A DNA stretch of 22,515 bases, taken from SLST01 sp964458555. GTDB taxonomy: Bacteria; Spirochaetota; Spirochaetia; DSM-27196; SLST01. The position numbers were made by a program, and so were the translations under genes. This document shows, one piece after another, positions 15,177-22,069 of the stretch; position 1 is the stretch's first letter, and each line of letters begins with the position of its first letter. The stretch covers positions 1 to 22,515 of the forward strand of contig CAYWJH010000047.1 in assembly GCA_964458555.1 (NCBI GenBank). Direction: 5' to 3'. The notes beneath the pieces are model-generated. The model worked only from the letters and a program-made list of their open reading frames with translations, was not told the DNA's origin and did no database searches.

Positions 15177-17158
15177 TCGTCCTGCTCGCTGCGCCCCTCG
15201 CCCACGCGCAGCTTACGATCGAGCTCTCCGAGCAGGCGATCGCCGTGGGCGAGCGGGTCTCCTACGTCATCTCGATCGACCACGAGGAGCCTTCGGACGT
15301 CTCGGTCGAGCGGCCCGATCTCCCGGGCGTGCGCGTCGTCGAGGGGCCGACCGTGCGGCCCGTTTCCTTCCTCGCCGGCAGCGAACGCCGGCGGGCCATC
15401 GAAGTCCGGTTTACCCTCGAAGCAGTAACCGCGGGTAGATACGTGTTGCCGGCGATCTCGGTAACGGTCGCAGGTCAGCCGTATCTCACCGCCGAGCGCC
15501 TGCTCGAGATCGGCGAGCGGAACGATCGCTCGAGCGTGCCGTTTCTCGCGCGCTGGACCGGACCAGAACGCCCTCTCTACGTGGGCGAGGCGGCGGTGTA
15601 CGCGCTGGAGATCTACAACGTTCCGGAGTACGTCTATCCTTCGTCGATTACCCTCGATACGCCCGGCGACGCGATCTTCGAGGAGGTGCAGGGGCTCGGC
15701 ACGATCGACCGCTACGAGGTGGATGGGGTGACGCTCTACGCGATCCCGGTCGCCGTCTTCGTCGTGACCGCCTCGCAGGAGGGTGAGCTCGTGCTGCCCG
15801 AAGCCCGGATCGCCGGCGAGGCGCTCGCCGCTACCGCGCCGCAGCGCCGGGTCGACGTGAGGGCGTTGCCGACGCAGGTGGAGCCGGTCGGTGCGGTCGG
15901 CTCCTTCTCCTACGAGGTCGATCTCGCGCCCATGGCGATCCTCGAGAACGAGACGACGCAGCTGACCGTCCGAGTGACCGGTGTGGGCAACCTCCACTTC
16001 CTCGTCCTGCCCGAACCGGACATCGTCGGCTTTCAGGTTGAGAGCGACGCGACCACCTCCTCGCTCACGGCAACCGGCCGCGGGTACACCGGCTCGACCG
16101 AACGCGTGCTTACCCTGCGACCCATCGAGGCCGAAACGCGGCGTATCGTCCCGGCTCCCTTCGTCTCGCTCGATCCGGCTACCGGACGGATCGTTCGCGA
16201 TCATCCGGACGATATCGTCCCGGCGGTCCGCCCGATCGACGAGGCCCCCTCGTCGGAGGCAGAAGGCGTCACGTTCGAACCGCTGCGCGCGGAGGAGCTC
16301 GCGGCGATGGAGCGGCGAATCTGGTACGACGATCCCCTCGCCTACGGATGGCTCGTCCCGGGCCTGCTCGTCTTCGTCGCGAGCAGGATCTGGAAGCGAA
16401 GGGAGACCGTCGCGGTTCTCGTCGTGGCGCTCGGGTCGCTGCTGCTCGTCGACGCGGTCTCCGAGCGATTGCCGTGGGATGCGATAGAGCGCGGGCTCGA
16501 ACGGTACGACGAGGGCAACATACCGTGGGCGATCTACGCATTCGAGGAGGCGTCGCGCGTCGCTCCCGATTCGCCTGGGATCAACTACAACCTCGGCGTC
16601 CTCTACTTCACGAGCGGCGACGTCCCGCGAGCCTCATTCGCCGCGAGGGAGGCAATCAGGCTCTCGCCGTTCTCCGTGCGGTCGCGCGAGCTGCTCGAGG
16701 CGATCGAGACGAACGAAGCAATCGAACGCAGCGTGCCGCCGCCACACCTCGTGCACCCCGACGCCTTCTTCGTCTCGCTTGCCGTTCTCGTGAACGGGTT
16801 TTTCGTCGGGATGGCCTTTTTGCGATCGTCTCAGCGCGGCTGGACGGTGATCGTCGGGATTCTCGTCGGTGTGCTGGTAGCTGGGTCGATCGGCGGGCTC
16901 GTCGCGAGCGCGGTCCGTCACGAGCAACAGGTCGGCGTCATCCGCGAGGACGTCACCCTGCGCCGCGTACCCGATGACGAAGCGGGCGGGTGGCTTCCAA
17001 TCGACCGGGGTGCCGCGGTGGTTGTCGTCGCGCACCACGGCGATTCGGTGCTCGTGCGCAACGTACTCGGGCTCGAGGGCTGGGTCGACCTCACCGATCT
17101 GATATGGAGCGAAAGCCCGGTCGGATCGCTGGTACGCTATCGCGGTTTCGCGCTGTAA
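15125..17158 (+). CDS. batD: BatD-like protein with C-terminal TPR and SH3-like modules
   Basis: 677 residues. A signal peptide (9-28, cleavage after AHA) leads into beta-sandwich BatD repeats (about 29-375), expected in the periplasm. Two membrane helices follow (about 406-420 and 428-445), then a TPR pair (452-522; GLERYDEGNIPWAIYAFEEA, NYNLGVLYFTSGDVPRASFA), two more helices (547-566, 573-597) and an SH3b-like domain at 603-662 ending EGWVDLTDL. TPR plus SH3 is the makeup of separate BatE proteins in Bacteroidetes, so this looks like a BatD-BatE fusion. The start has AAGGAAG at 15111-15117. No later start would keep the signal peptide, so the 52-bp overlap with batC appears real. Confidence 0.88.
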   Translation: MVCEQGIRRFARSAGLVIVLLAAPLAHAQLTIELSEQAIAVGERVSYVISIDHEEPSDVSVERPDLPGVRVVEGPTVRPVSFLAGSERRRAIEVRFTLEAVTAGRYVLPAISVTVAGQPYLTAERLLEIGERNDRSSVPFLARWTGPERPLYVGEAAVYALEIYNVPEYVYPSSITLDTPGDAIFEEVQGLGTIDRYEVDGVTLYAIPVAVFVVTASQEGELVLPEARIAGEALAATAPQRRVDVRALPTQVEPVGAVGSFSYEVDLAPMAILENETTQLTVRVTGVGNLHFLVLPEPDIVGFQVESDATTSSLTATGRGYTGSTERVLTLRPIEAETRRIVPAPFVSLDPATGRIVRDHPDDIVPAVRPIDEAPSSEAEGVTFEPLRAEELAAMERRIWYDDPLAYGWLVPGLLVFVASRIWKRRETVAVLVVALGSLLLVDAVSERLPWDAIERGLERYDEGNIPWAIYAFEEASRVAPDSPGINYNLGVLYFTSGDVPRASFAAREAIRLSPFSVRSRELLEAIETNEAIERSVPPPHLVHPDAFFVSLAVLVNGFFVGMAFLRSSQRGWTVIVGILVGVLVAGSIGGLVASAVRHEQQVGVIREDVTLRRVPDDEAGGWLPIDRGAAVVVVAHHGDSVLVRNVLGLEGWVDLTDLIWSESPVGSLVRYRGFAL

Positions 17159-17190
17159 CGAACGCCGGTGCGGGAGGTTTTTGGGTAGAC

Positions 17191-17688
17191 ATGGCCGATT
17201 TTGGCAGAATCTTCGAGCAGTGGGAGTCGATGCAGCGCGACCGCCGGTCCGGAAGACGTCGACGACCGACGGACGCCGAGCCGGATGAGTCGACCGCGAT
17301 GCGTGCGTGGATGGAGGAACAGCTCGACCGGTACCCGATCGTCGACAAAGACGCCGACGGCATCGACGAGAGCGAGAACGGCGCGGGGGCCCCGCTTCGG
17401 CCCGAACAGCTGCCCGTGGACGATACGATCGACCTGCACGGGTTCACCCTCGCCGAGGCGCTCGTCGAGACCGAGCAATTCGTGGAGGCCAGTCTCGCCG
17501 GCGGCCTGCGCAAGATCATGATCATTCACGGCAAGGGACGCAACGGCGAGGGCGTTCTCAAGCGCGAGGTCCGTGCGTACCTCGAGCGCCACCGAAGGAC
17601 CGGAGCGATGGGGTACGCGAAGGGTCCCGACGGGGGGAGGGGAGCGCTCTGGGTGGTGCTGCGGACCGGGGATCGCCCGGCGGGGTAG
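17191..17688 (+). CDS. Smr/MutS2-type domain protein
   Basis: 165 residues. A charged, probably flexible N-terminal part (1-75) precedes a C-terminal Smr domain with its two signature motifs, DLHGFT (81-86) and IIHGKG (111-116), then ALWVVL near the end. Smr domains nick or bind branched DNA, or cut RNA in ribosome rescue (SmrB); which one applies here cannot be told. GGAGG at 17173-17177 is 13 nt from the ATG, longer than usual, but no better start exists in frame. It lies 32 bp after batD and may be the last gene of that transcript. It converges on infA with a 13-bp gap. Confidence 0.9.
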   Translation: MADFGRIFEQWESMQRDRRSGRRRRPTDAEPDESTAMRAWMEEQLDRYPIVDKDADGIDESENGAGAPLRPEQLPVDDTIDLHGFTLAEALVETEQFVEASLAGGLRKIMIIHGKGRNGEGVLKREVRAYLERHRRTGAMGYAKGPDGGRGALWVVLRTGDRPAG

Positions 17689-17701
17689 GGAGCTGCCGGG
17701 G

Positions 17702-17920
17702 CTATCGCTCTCGGTAGATGATGCGGCCTCGCGTCAGATCGTACGGCGAGAGCGCGACCTTGACCTTGTCCCCGGGAACGATGCGGATATAGTGCTTGCG
17801 CATCTTGCCCGACAGGTGCGTGAGAATGTTGTGTCCGTTCTTGAGCTCCACGCGGAACATGGTGTTCGGCAGGGACTCAGTCACGACGCCCTCTACTTCG
17901 ATTGCTTCCTCTTTTGCCAC
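17702..17920 (-). CDS. infA: translation initiation factor IF-1
   Basis: 72 residues, the exact family length, and a single OB-fold S1-like domain: EGVVTESLPNTMFRVELKNGH, then THLSGKMRKHYIRIVPGDKV and SPYDLTRGRIIYR. IF-1 binds the ribosomal A site and helps IF-2 and IF-3 during initiation. The start is GTG (complement of 17918-17920) with AAGGAG 5 nt upstream, in line with an essential, well translated gene. It is monocistronic, with its own strong promoter on the minus strand. The identification is secure. Confidence 0.98.
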   Translation of the reverse strand: MAKEEAIEVEGVVTESLPNTMFRVELKNGHNILTHLSGKMRKHYIRIVPGDKVKVALSPYDLTRGRIIYRER

Positions 17921-17942
17921 TGCAACTCCTTCAATGCACGGA

Positions 17943-17972
17943 ATTCTACGTAATTGCTTCTCTCGTTGTCAA
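17943..17972 (-). promoter_or_regulatory. strong sigma-70 promoter of infA
   Basis: On the minus strand TTGACA (17972-17967, full consensus) and TAGAAT (17948-17943, five of six) are separated by 18 bp, with the IF-1 GTG about 23 bases further on. This is the best promoter match in the window. Confidence 0.75.
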
Positions 17973-17982
17973 TTCGCCAGTG

Positions 17983-18013
17983 TTGACTTTTTCCCGGAGA
18001 AATACAACATTAT
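17983..18013 (+). promoter_or_regulatory. putative promoter of the DksA-like gene
   Basis: TTGACT (17983-17988) and CATTAT (18008-18013) are 19 bp apart in an AT-rich stretch. The site is divergent from the infA promoter, with the two -35 boxes only 10 bp apart. Transcription would start about 20 bases before the ATG at 18041. Confidence 0.4.
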
Positions 18014-18040
18014 GGCACTCTTTTCGCTGGGAGGCGATAC

Positions 18041-18397
18041 ATGGATCAAGAGTTTGTCGAGCGGATGCAGTCCAAGCTGCTCGACATGAAGGCGGAGATC
18101 CTCCAGAAGCTCGTAGCCGAGGATGAGGAGTTCCGCGATATCGTCGATAAGGACGACTCGAAAGATCTCGTTGATATCGCGAGCTCGGACATCGATAAGA
18201 GCACTCTTGAAGCCCTTGGTACCCAGGAAGTGCGACGGCTGCGGCTGATCGAGGCCGCGCTGGTCCGCATCGAGAACGGTAAGTACGGCTTCTGCCTGAA
18301 GAGCGGCAAGCCGATTCCCAGGGAACGCCTGGAGGCGATCCCGTACGCGCTCTATCGCATCGAGTACCAGAACGAGGTAGAGCGCCGGAACCGGTGA
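18041..18397 (+). CDS. DksA/TraR-family protein lacking zinc ligands
   Basis: 118 residues. An N-terminal helical hairpin (about 5-80) precedes the conserved tail YGFCLKSGKPIPRERLEAIPYA. DksA proteins enter the RNA polymerase secondary channel and act with ppGpp; the key tip motif DxxDxA is present as Asp42, Asp45, Ala47. The four zinc Cys of the family align with Cys85, Ser88, Arg106 and Tyr109, so only one remains and zinc binding is very unlikely. Zinc-free DksA paralogues with Cys replacements are known (Pseudomonas DksA2). GGGAGG at 18029-18034 sits 6 nt before the ATG. The gene shares a short divergent promoter region with infA. Confidence 0.88.
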   Translation: MDQEFVERMQSKLLDMKAEILQKLVAEDEEFRDIVDKDDSKDLVDIASSDIDKSTLEALGTQEVRRLRLIEAALVRIENGKYGFCLKSGKPIPRERLEAIPYALYRIEYQNEVERRNR

Positions 18398-18429
18398 GAC
18401 GCGGAGCCCGGCCAGCTTCGAAACCACGC

Positions 18430-18457
18430 TAAACAAACCCGCTTTCTGTTCCGATAT
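18430..18457 (+). promoter_or_regulatory. sigma-28-like (FliA/motility) promoter
   Basis: TAAA (18430-18433), 16 bp, then TCCGATAT (18450-18457). The FliA consensus is TAAA-N15-GCCGATAA, so the -10 matches at six of eight positions and spacing is off by one. It lies just before the ribosome binding site of the 18476 gene, leaving a leader of only about 12 nt. No sigma-70 promoter is visible in the same gap. Confidence 0.45.
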
Positions 18458-18475
18458 ACGCAACAGGAGCGGATG

Positions 18476-18862
18476 ATGGTCGAGCTTCAATCGAGCCAGG
18501 CCGCACGGTCGGTTCAACTCACCAGTATTCTTCGTGCGCAGTACTCGTCCGGCAAGATATCCCTGCCCGTCGACGGTAGCGTCTACGCCCGCTTCAAGCA
18601 CGTGCAGGGGGTCCCCTCGCAATCGAGCGGCGGGTACTCGCTCAACAAACTCCAGATGATCGATCTCATCGCAGACCGTCTCATTCGTCTGCGCGGCGAG
18701 GACCCTCACACGCCGCGACCGGAAAACGACGCGGAAGCGGGCAAGCTCATCGAATCGCTCGCGCGCGATCTCAGCGACGCGCTTCACGCGGTAGACACGT
18801 CGCGCGGTTCGTTCGCATCGGGATTGGTCGAATCCGGATTGTTGTTCGATCTCGTCGCCTGA
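18476..18862 (+). CDS. hypothetical protein, possibly in the motility regulon
   Basis: 128 residues, no domain I recognise, no Cys, no signal peptide or membrane helix, so cytoplasmic. The central part (about 25-72: GKISLPVDGSVYARFKHVQGVPS..., then NKLQMIDLIADRLIRLRG) looks like the conserved core; the C-terminal half is helical and acidic. I chose the second of two adjacent ATG codons (18476) because AGGAG at 18465-18469 is 6 nt away; 18473 would leave 3 nt. The gene stands between the DksA-like gene and the convergent hydrolase gene. A sigma-28-like promoter directly upstream hints at a role linked to flagella or chemotaxis. I do not know its function. Confidence 0.72.
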   Translation: MVELQSSQAARSVQLTSILRAQYSSGKISLPVDGSVYARFKHVQGVPSQSSGGYSLNKLQMIDLIADRLIRLRGEDPHTPRPENDAEAGKLIESLARDLSDALHAVDTSRGSFASGLVESGLLFDLVA

Positions 18863-18870
18863 CCTGCCCG

Positions 18871-19551
18871 TCAGATCTGGGGGTTCGGAGCAAAATCGTT
18901 GTTCGCGATCTCGCGCTCGAGGGTCGAGTTCGGCCCGTGACCGGGGAACAGACGCGTCTCCGTCGGCAGATCGAAGAGCGTCTTGCGGATACTCTTGGTA
19001 AGCTTCGTCAGGTCGCCGCCGGTCACATCGGTCCGTCCGACCGTCTTGAAGAAGAGTGTGTCGCCGGAAAACAGCGCCTTTCGTTCCTCGCTGTAGAGGC
19101 AGACGCTTCCCTGGCTGTGACCCGGCGTGTGAACCGTCACAAAATCCGTGTCGAGGATTGGGTCGCCGTCCTTCAGGAAGAAGGTGGGCTTGGGAAGACT
19201 CTCCCACAATTCGTCGAAGACCTTCATCGCCTGCGGTCCGAGCGGCTCGAAGAGGTCGCGGTTGGTCTGCTCGCCCTTCGGTGGCAGGTAGGAGCGGTCG
19301 CTTCGGTGGATGCCGATCTCGATCTTCTCGACCCGGTCTGCGTAGTGGTCGATGATCGCCTGGGCGGCCGACGTGTGGTCGAGGTGTCCGTGCGTGAAGA
19401 CGATCGAGGTAGGGAAGACGTTGAGAATCTCGAGGCGTTCGAGCAGCTGCGGGGCATCGGCGCCAGGGTCGACGACCATGCACTCCTTCTTGCCGGTGGA
19501 AACCACGTATGCGTTTGTGTAGAGTGAACTGACGATGAGGCGCTCGATCAT
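18871..19551 (-). CDS. metallo-beta-lactamase-fold hydrolase (glyoxalase II-like)
   Basis: 226 residues with the complete metal-binding set: THGHLDH (53-59), His145 in HTPGHSQGSV, Asp164 in SGDTLF and His205 in FPGHGP. This is the pattern of the glyoxalase II-like branch (hydroxyacylglutathione hydrolase, YcbL and related thioester hydrolases); length and the TPGHSQGS motif suit YcbL-type enzymes. Cytoplasmic. The substrate cannot be fixed from sequence. The ATG (19551) opens an AT-rich divergent region of 42 bp shared with the membrane-protein gene at 19594. No strong ribosome binding site is visible. The 3' end is only 8 bp from the convergent gene, with no room for a dedicated terminator. 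Confidence 0.93.
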   Translation of the reverse strand: MIERLIVSSLYTNAYVVSTGKKECMVVDPGADAPQLLERLEILNVFPTSIVFTHGHLDHTSAAQAIIDHYADRVEKIEIGIHRSDRSYLPPKGEQTNRDLFEPLGPQAMKVFDELWESLPKPTFFLKDGDPILDTDFVTVHTPGHSQGSVCLYSEERKALFSGDTLFFKTVGRTDVTGGDLTKLTKSIRKTLFDLPTETRLFPGHGPNSTLEREIANNDFAPNPQI

Positions 19552-19593
19552 TATTGATAAAAATATATCCTTTATAGCTATTGGGCAAGTACA

Positions 19594-20754
19594 ATGATCT
19601 CACCCCTCGTGGCGATTCTTCTCGCGACGCTCCTCTTCTACGTCGCCATTCCCGGGGCGGGGGCGTTCGGCGTCCGCCGTCGGTGGCGACGATTCCGCAG
19701 CCGCGTCATAGAGGCGAGCCTGCTGCCGCCGGTGACCTACGCCTCGGTTCGCGCCGGCGAGGCGTCGCGGGGCGCCACCGGCGGCCCGGTCGATACCGGC
19801 GCCGAAGCGAACGCGCGCTTCGTGGGTACGCTGGAGAGCATTCAGGGCGAGCAGACCGCCTGGATACGCGGAAGCCAGCTCACGATCGCCGTGGACATGA
19901 CCGGTGCGGATGTCTACATGGTTTCCGGGAGCGAGGGCGATCGGCCCGGCTCGCCACCGGCTCGCACGACGTGGGCTCGCGTCGGCTCGCTTCCCGAGGG
20001 CGTGCGAATCCTCGTGAGCGGGCGGCTCGACACGAGCGGATCGCATCCGGTGATCCGCGCGGCGGCCGGTGAGCCGGTGCTCGCCGTCTTCTTCGACGGT
20101 CCGGCCGAGACGCTCGTGCGGCGCTGCGTGTGGAGCGGTCGTCAGCTGAATGAGTACTGGAACTCCGTCACGCCGGGCGCGTTGGCCGGCGGCGCCTTCG
20201 CGTTGATCATCCTCGCGTACGTGCTTCTGCGACAGCCCATGTTCGTGGCGCACGCGCGGATGGCGATCGCACTCGCCGCGGTGCCGGTCCTGCCGCTGCT
20301 ACCGCCCGGGGTCGGGCTCTTCTACCTCTATCGTCTGGCCTGGCGAACGGGACGTACGCAGCGCGCGCATCGCGACATCCTGCGCCTCCCGCTGCGGTAC
20401 TTCGCCGGCGAGGAGCGCTGCGTTCGCCTCGCGAACGGCGGGCTCTACTGCCGTTCGTCGGCGGACATCGACTCGCTCGGCGACGCGCGCGCGCGCGGGC
20501 TCACGATCGTCGCGCCTCCGGTCGATACCCCGCCGCGCGACTGTATCGTCTTCGGGCGGCCCGGACCGGAGATGCCCGAGGCGCCCGACGATCCCCTCAC
20601 CGAGTGGGTCGCGATCCAGGGCGATCCGGACACGGAGTCCGCCGCGTGTCAGCGACGGGCCCGCCGCTACGAGCTGGCCTCCGGTGCGATCCTCGGACTC
20701 GGGCTCCTCGTGAATTTCGTCCTCGTTGTGATCGTGCTCGTCGCCGTCGTGTGA
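19594..20754 (+). CDS. hypothetical membrane protein with four predicted helices
   Basis: 386 residues, no family I can name. Hydrophobic helices lie at about 2-23, 194-213, 223-247 and 361-386. Between the first two is a soluble beta-rich part (about 40-180; FVGTLESIQGEQTAWIRG, then LPEGVRILVSGRLD) that reads like an OB-fold-type module. Between the last two is a second soluble part (248-360) with a few Cys (RRSSADID and VRLANGGLYC areas). The reading frame has the codon use of its neighbours (GC-rich third positions), so it is a real gene. It starts at ATG 19594 without a clear ribosome binding site. It is divergent from the hydrolase and convergent with the RNA-binding gene. Function unknown. 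Confidence 0.8.
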   Translation: MISPLVAILLATLLFYVAIPGAGAFGVRRRWRRFRSRVIEASLLPPVTYASVRAGEASRGATGGPVDTGAEANARFVGTLESIQGEQTAWIRGSQLTIAVDMTGADVYMVSGSEGDRPGSPPARTTWARVGSLPEGVRILVSGRLDTSGSHPVIRAAAGEPVLAVFFDGPAETLVRRCVWSGRQLNEYWNSVTPGALAGGAFALIILAYVLLRQPMFVAHARMAIALAAVPVLPLLPPGVGLFYLYRLAWRTGRTQRAHRDILRLPLRYFAGEERCVRLANGGLYCRSSADIDSLGDARARGLTIVAPPVDTPPRDCIVFGRPGPEMPEAPDDPLTEWVAIQGDPDTESAACQRRARRYELASGAILGLGLLVNFVLVVIVLVAVV

Positions 20755-20771
20755 GCGGCCCGCGCGCCGCT
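20754..20771. terminator. possible weak bidirectional terminator
   Basis: AGCGGC (20754-20759) and GCCGCT (20766-20771) form a 6-bp stem with a 6-base loop between the convergent stops at 20754 and 20772-20770, followed on the plus strand by a T-rich run (ACTTCTTTC). The run is not pure T and the stem is short. Confidence 0.3.
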
Positions 20772-21894
20772 ACTTCTTTCGCGCGAAGTTGACCGTCAGC
20801 TTGCGGCCGCGCAGTTCCTGGCCGTTCAACTCGTCGATGACTGCCTGTGCCTTGCCCTTCGTGACTTCCACGAACGAGTAGTTGTCGAGGACTTTCACCT
20901 GACCAATATCGTCCTGCGTGACCCCGTTCGCGCTCGTGAAGAAGGTGACCAGGTCACGCGATCGAACGCGCTTGCTGCGCCCGATGCTCACGAAGATGCT
21001 CTGCTTATCGGGGGAGCCCGCCGCCTCGGTCTGGCCGCCCTTACGGCTCTGTCGTCGGCCGCCCCCTTCGAGGCTCTGCTTGAGCAGGTAGGCGAGGATG
21101 TATCCCCGGTTGAAGATGGTCGTGTACCTTCGTACGTACTTCCGATACATCGTCAGCTTGACGGGATCCTCGTCGTGATGGATCGAGTGGACAATGTCGT
21201 CGATCCTCGTCTTCAAATCCTCTGGTTTGAACGGCAGATCCTTCATAATGCGCTCCTCGGTTCGTGGTGTGGGAGGGCGAGTCGTCGGCGTGGTCCACGT
21301 CGAGCCGGGGACTGCTGTCGGCCGTCGCATCAGGTCGTCGAGCAGGCTCGGCGCGCTTTCCAGATCGTTGACGAGCGCGACCGTGACCGGTCTGCGGTCG
21401 AGCTTCGCGTATATGAAGTGCAGATCTGCGCTGAACTGCTCCACCTGGTCGTCGGGTGGCACGTCGATGGCAACCGTGGTGGTGTTCGAGAGGTCGATGC
21501 CGCCCCGTCTGATGTGGTCGATCAGCCGAGCCGGCGTCGCAACGATGACGTCCGGCCCGCTCGCGATCGTCGTCTCTTCGCGCCTCGCGTCGGAGCCGGG
21601 CACGAGCGGCGCAACCGACAGGTCCGCCGCCTCCCCGACTCGTGCGACGATCGCGTCGGTCAGCGTCGAGACCGACGCTCCGTCGGCGGTCATGACGATC
21701 GACTGTACGCCGGCGTGATGCGGTCTGGCCCGGGCGATTGCCGCGAGCGAGAGCGCCTTCGGACGCTGTGCCGCCCCCGGCACCTCCGCGATGAGGTCAC
21801 GACGACGGCGGACCTGGCGATAGATCAGCCGCTCGAGCGGCCCGAGCCCTCGCGTCTTGCTCTTGTGCAGAATATGTGCGTTTCCTCGCGCCAC
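20770..21894 (-). CDS. degenerate DEAD-box helicase domain fused to a DbpA-type RNA-binding domain
   Basis: 374 residues from the chosen GTG start. Residues about 25-180 follow the first RecA-like domain of DEAD-box helicases (RRRDLIAEV; IVATPARLIDHIRRGGIDLSN), but the active motifs are gone: GAAQR where the P-loop should be, DVPP for DEAD, VND for SAT. The second RecA domain is absent. A Pro/Thr-rich linker (191-216) leads to a helical segment (from Met217, MKDLPFKPEDL) and a DbpA-like RRM at about 298-372 (IFVSIGRSKRVRSRDLVTFF...GQVKVLDNYSFVEV). It should bind RNA, perhaps rRNA, without ATPase activity. The frame stays open to 22071, but codon bias fades upstream of about 21880; ATG 21945 is an alternative start and Met 21246 a possible internal one. 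Confidence 0.78.
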   Translation of the reverse strand: MARGNAHILHKSKTRGLGPLERLIYRQVRRRRDLIAEVPGAAQRPKALSLAAIARARPHHAGVQSIVMTADGASVSTLTDAIVARVGEAADLSVAPLVPGSDARREETTIASGPDVIVATPARLIDHIRRGGIDLSNTTTVAIDVPPDDQVEQFSADLHFIYAKLDRRPVTVALVNDLESAPSLLDDLMRRPTAVPGSTWTTPTTRPPTPRTEERIMKDLPFKPEDLKTRIDDIVHSIHHDEDPVKLTMYRKYVRRYTTIFNRGYILAYLLKQSLEGGGRRQSRKGGQTEAAGSPDKQSIFVSIGRSKRVRSRDLVTFFTSANGVTQDDIGQVKVLDNYSFVEVTKGKAQAVIDELNGQELRGRKLTVNFARKK

Positions 21895-21927
21895 TCCGTC
21901 GAACCCGTCTCCTCGTTTCGTTGTCAA

Positions 21928-21957
21928 AGGATAGCCGTCGGCCATAACTCGTGTCAA
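21928..21957 (-). promoter_or_regulatory. putative promoter of the DbpA-domain gene
   Basis: On the minus strand TTGACA (21957-21952) and TATCCT (21933-21928) are 18 bp apart. Transcription would begin near 21921, so the ATG at 21945 would be excluded and GTG 21894 favoured. GAGGAG (21914-21909) lies in the leader, 14 nt from that GTG. Confidence 0.45.
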
Positions 21958-22001
21958 CGGCCGTACTTCGGTGTTCCGATGCCGCACGGCGGCGCTGTGA
22001 G

Positions 22002-22031
22002 TCGACAGAATATGGGGTAAGCTCTTATCAA
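22002..22031 (+). promoter_or_regulatory. putative promoter of the secreted-protein gene
   Basis: TCGACA (22002-22007) and TATCAA (22026-22031) with an 18-bp spacer, about 38 bases before the ATG at 22070. Together with the minus-strand promoter it accounts for the 175-bp divergent gap 21895-22069, in which I see no gene. Confidence 0.35.
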
Positions 22032-22069
22032 GCCATCGCGCGCACGAACCGATGTTCGAAGTGAGTACC

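Noticed and set aside
18012..18040. ATG at 18012 as start of the DksA-like gene
   Set aside because: It is out of frame with the DksA-like protein; the ATG at 18041 has GGGAGG at the right distance.
17796..18089. Plus-strand frame across infA and its promoter
   Set aside because: It is antisense to a secure infA gene, crosses two promoters and has no family resemblance.
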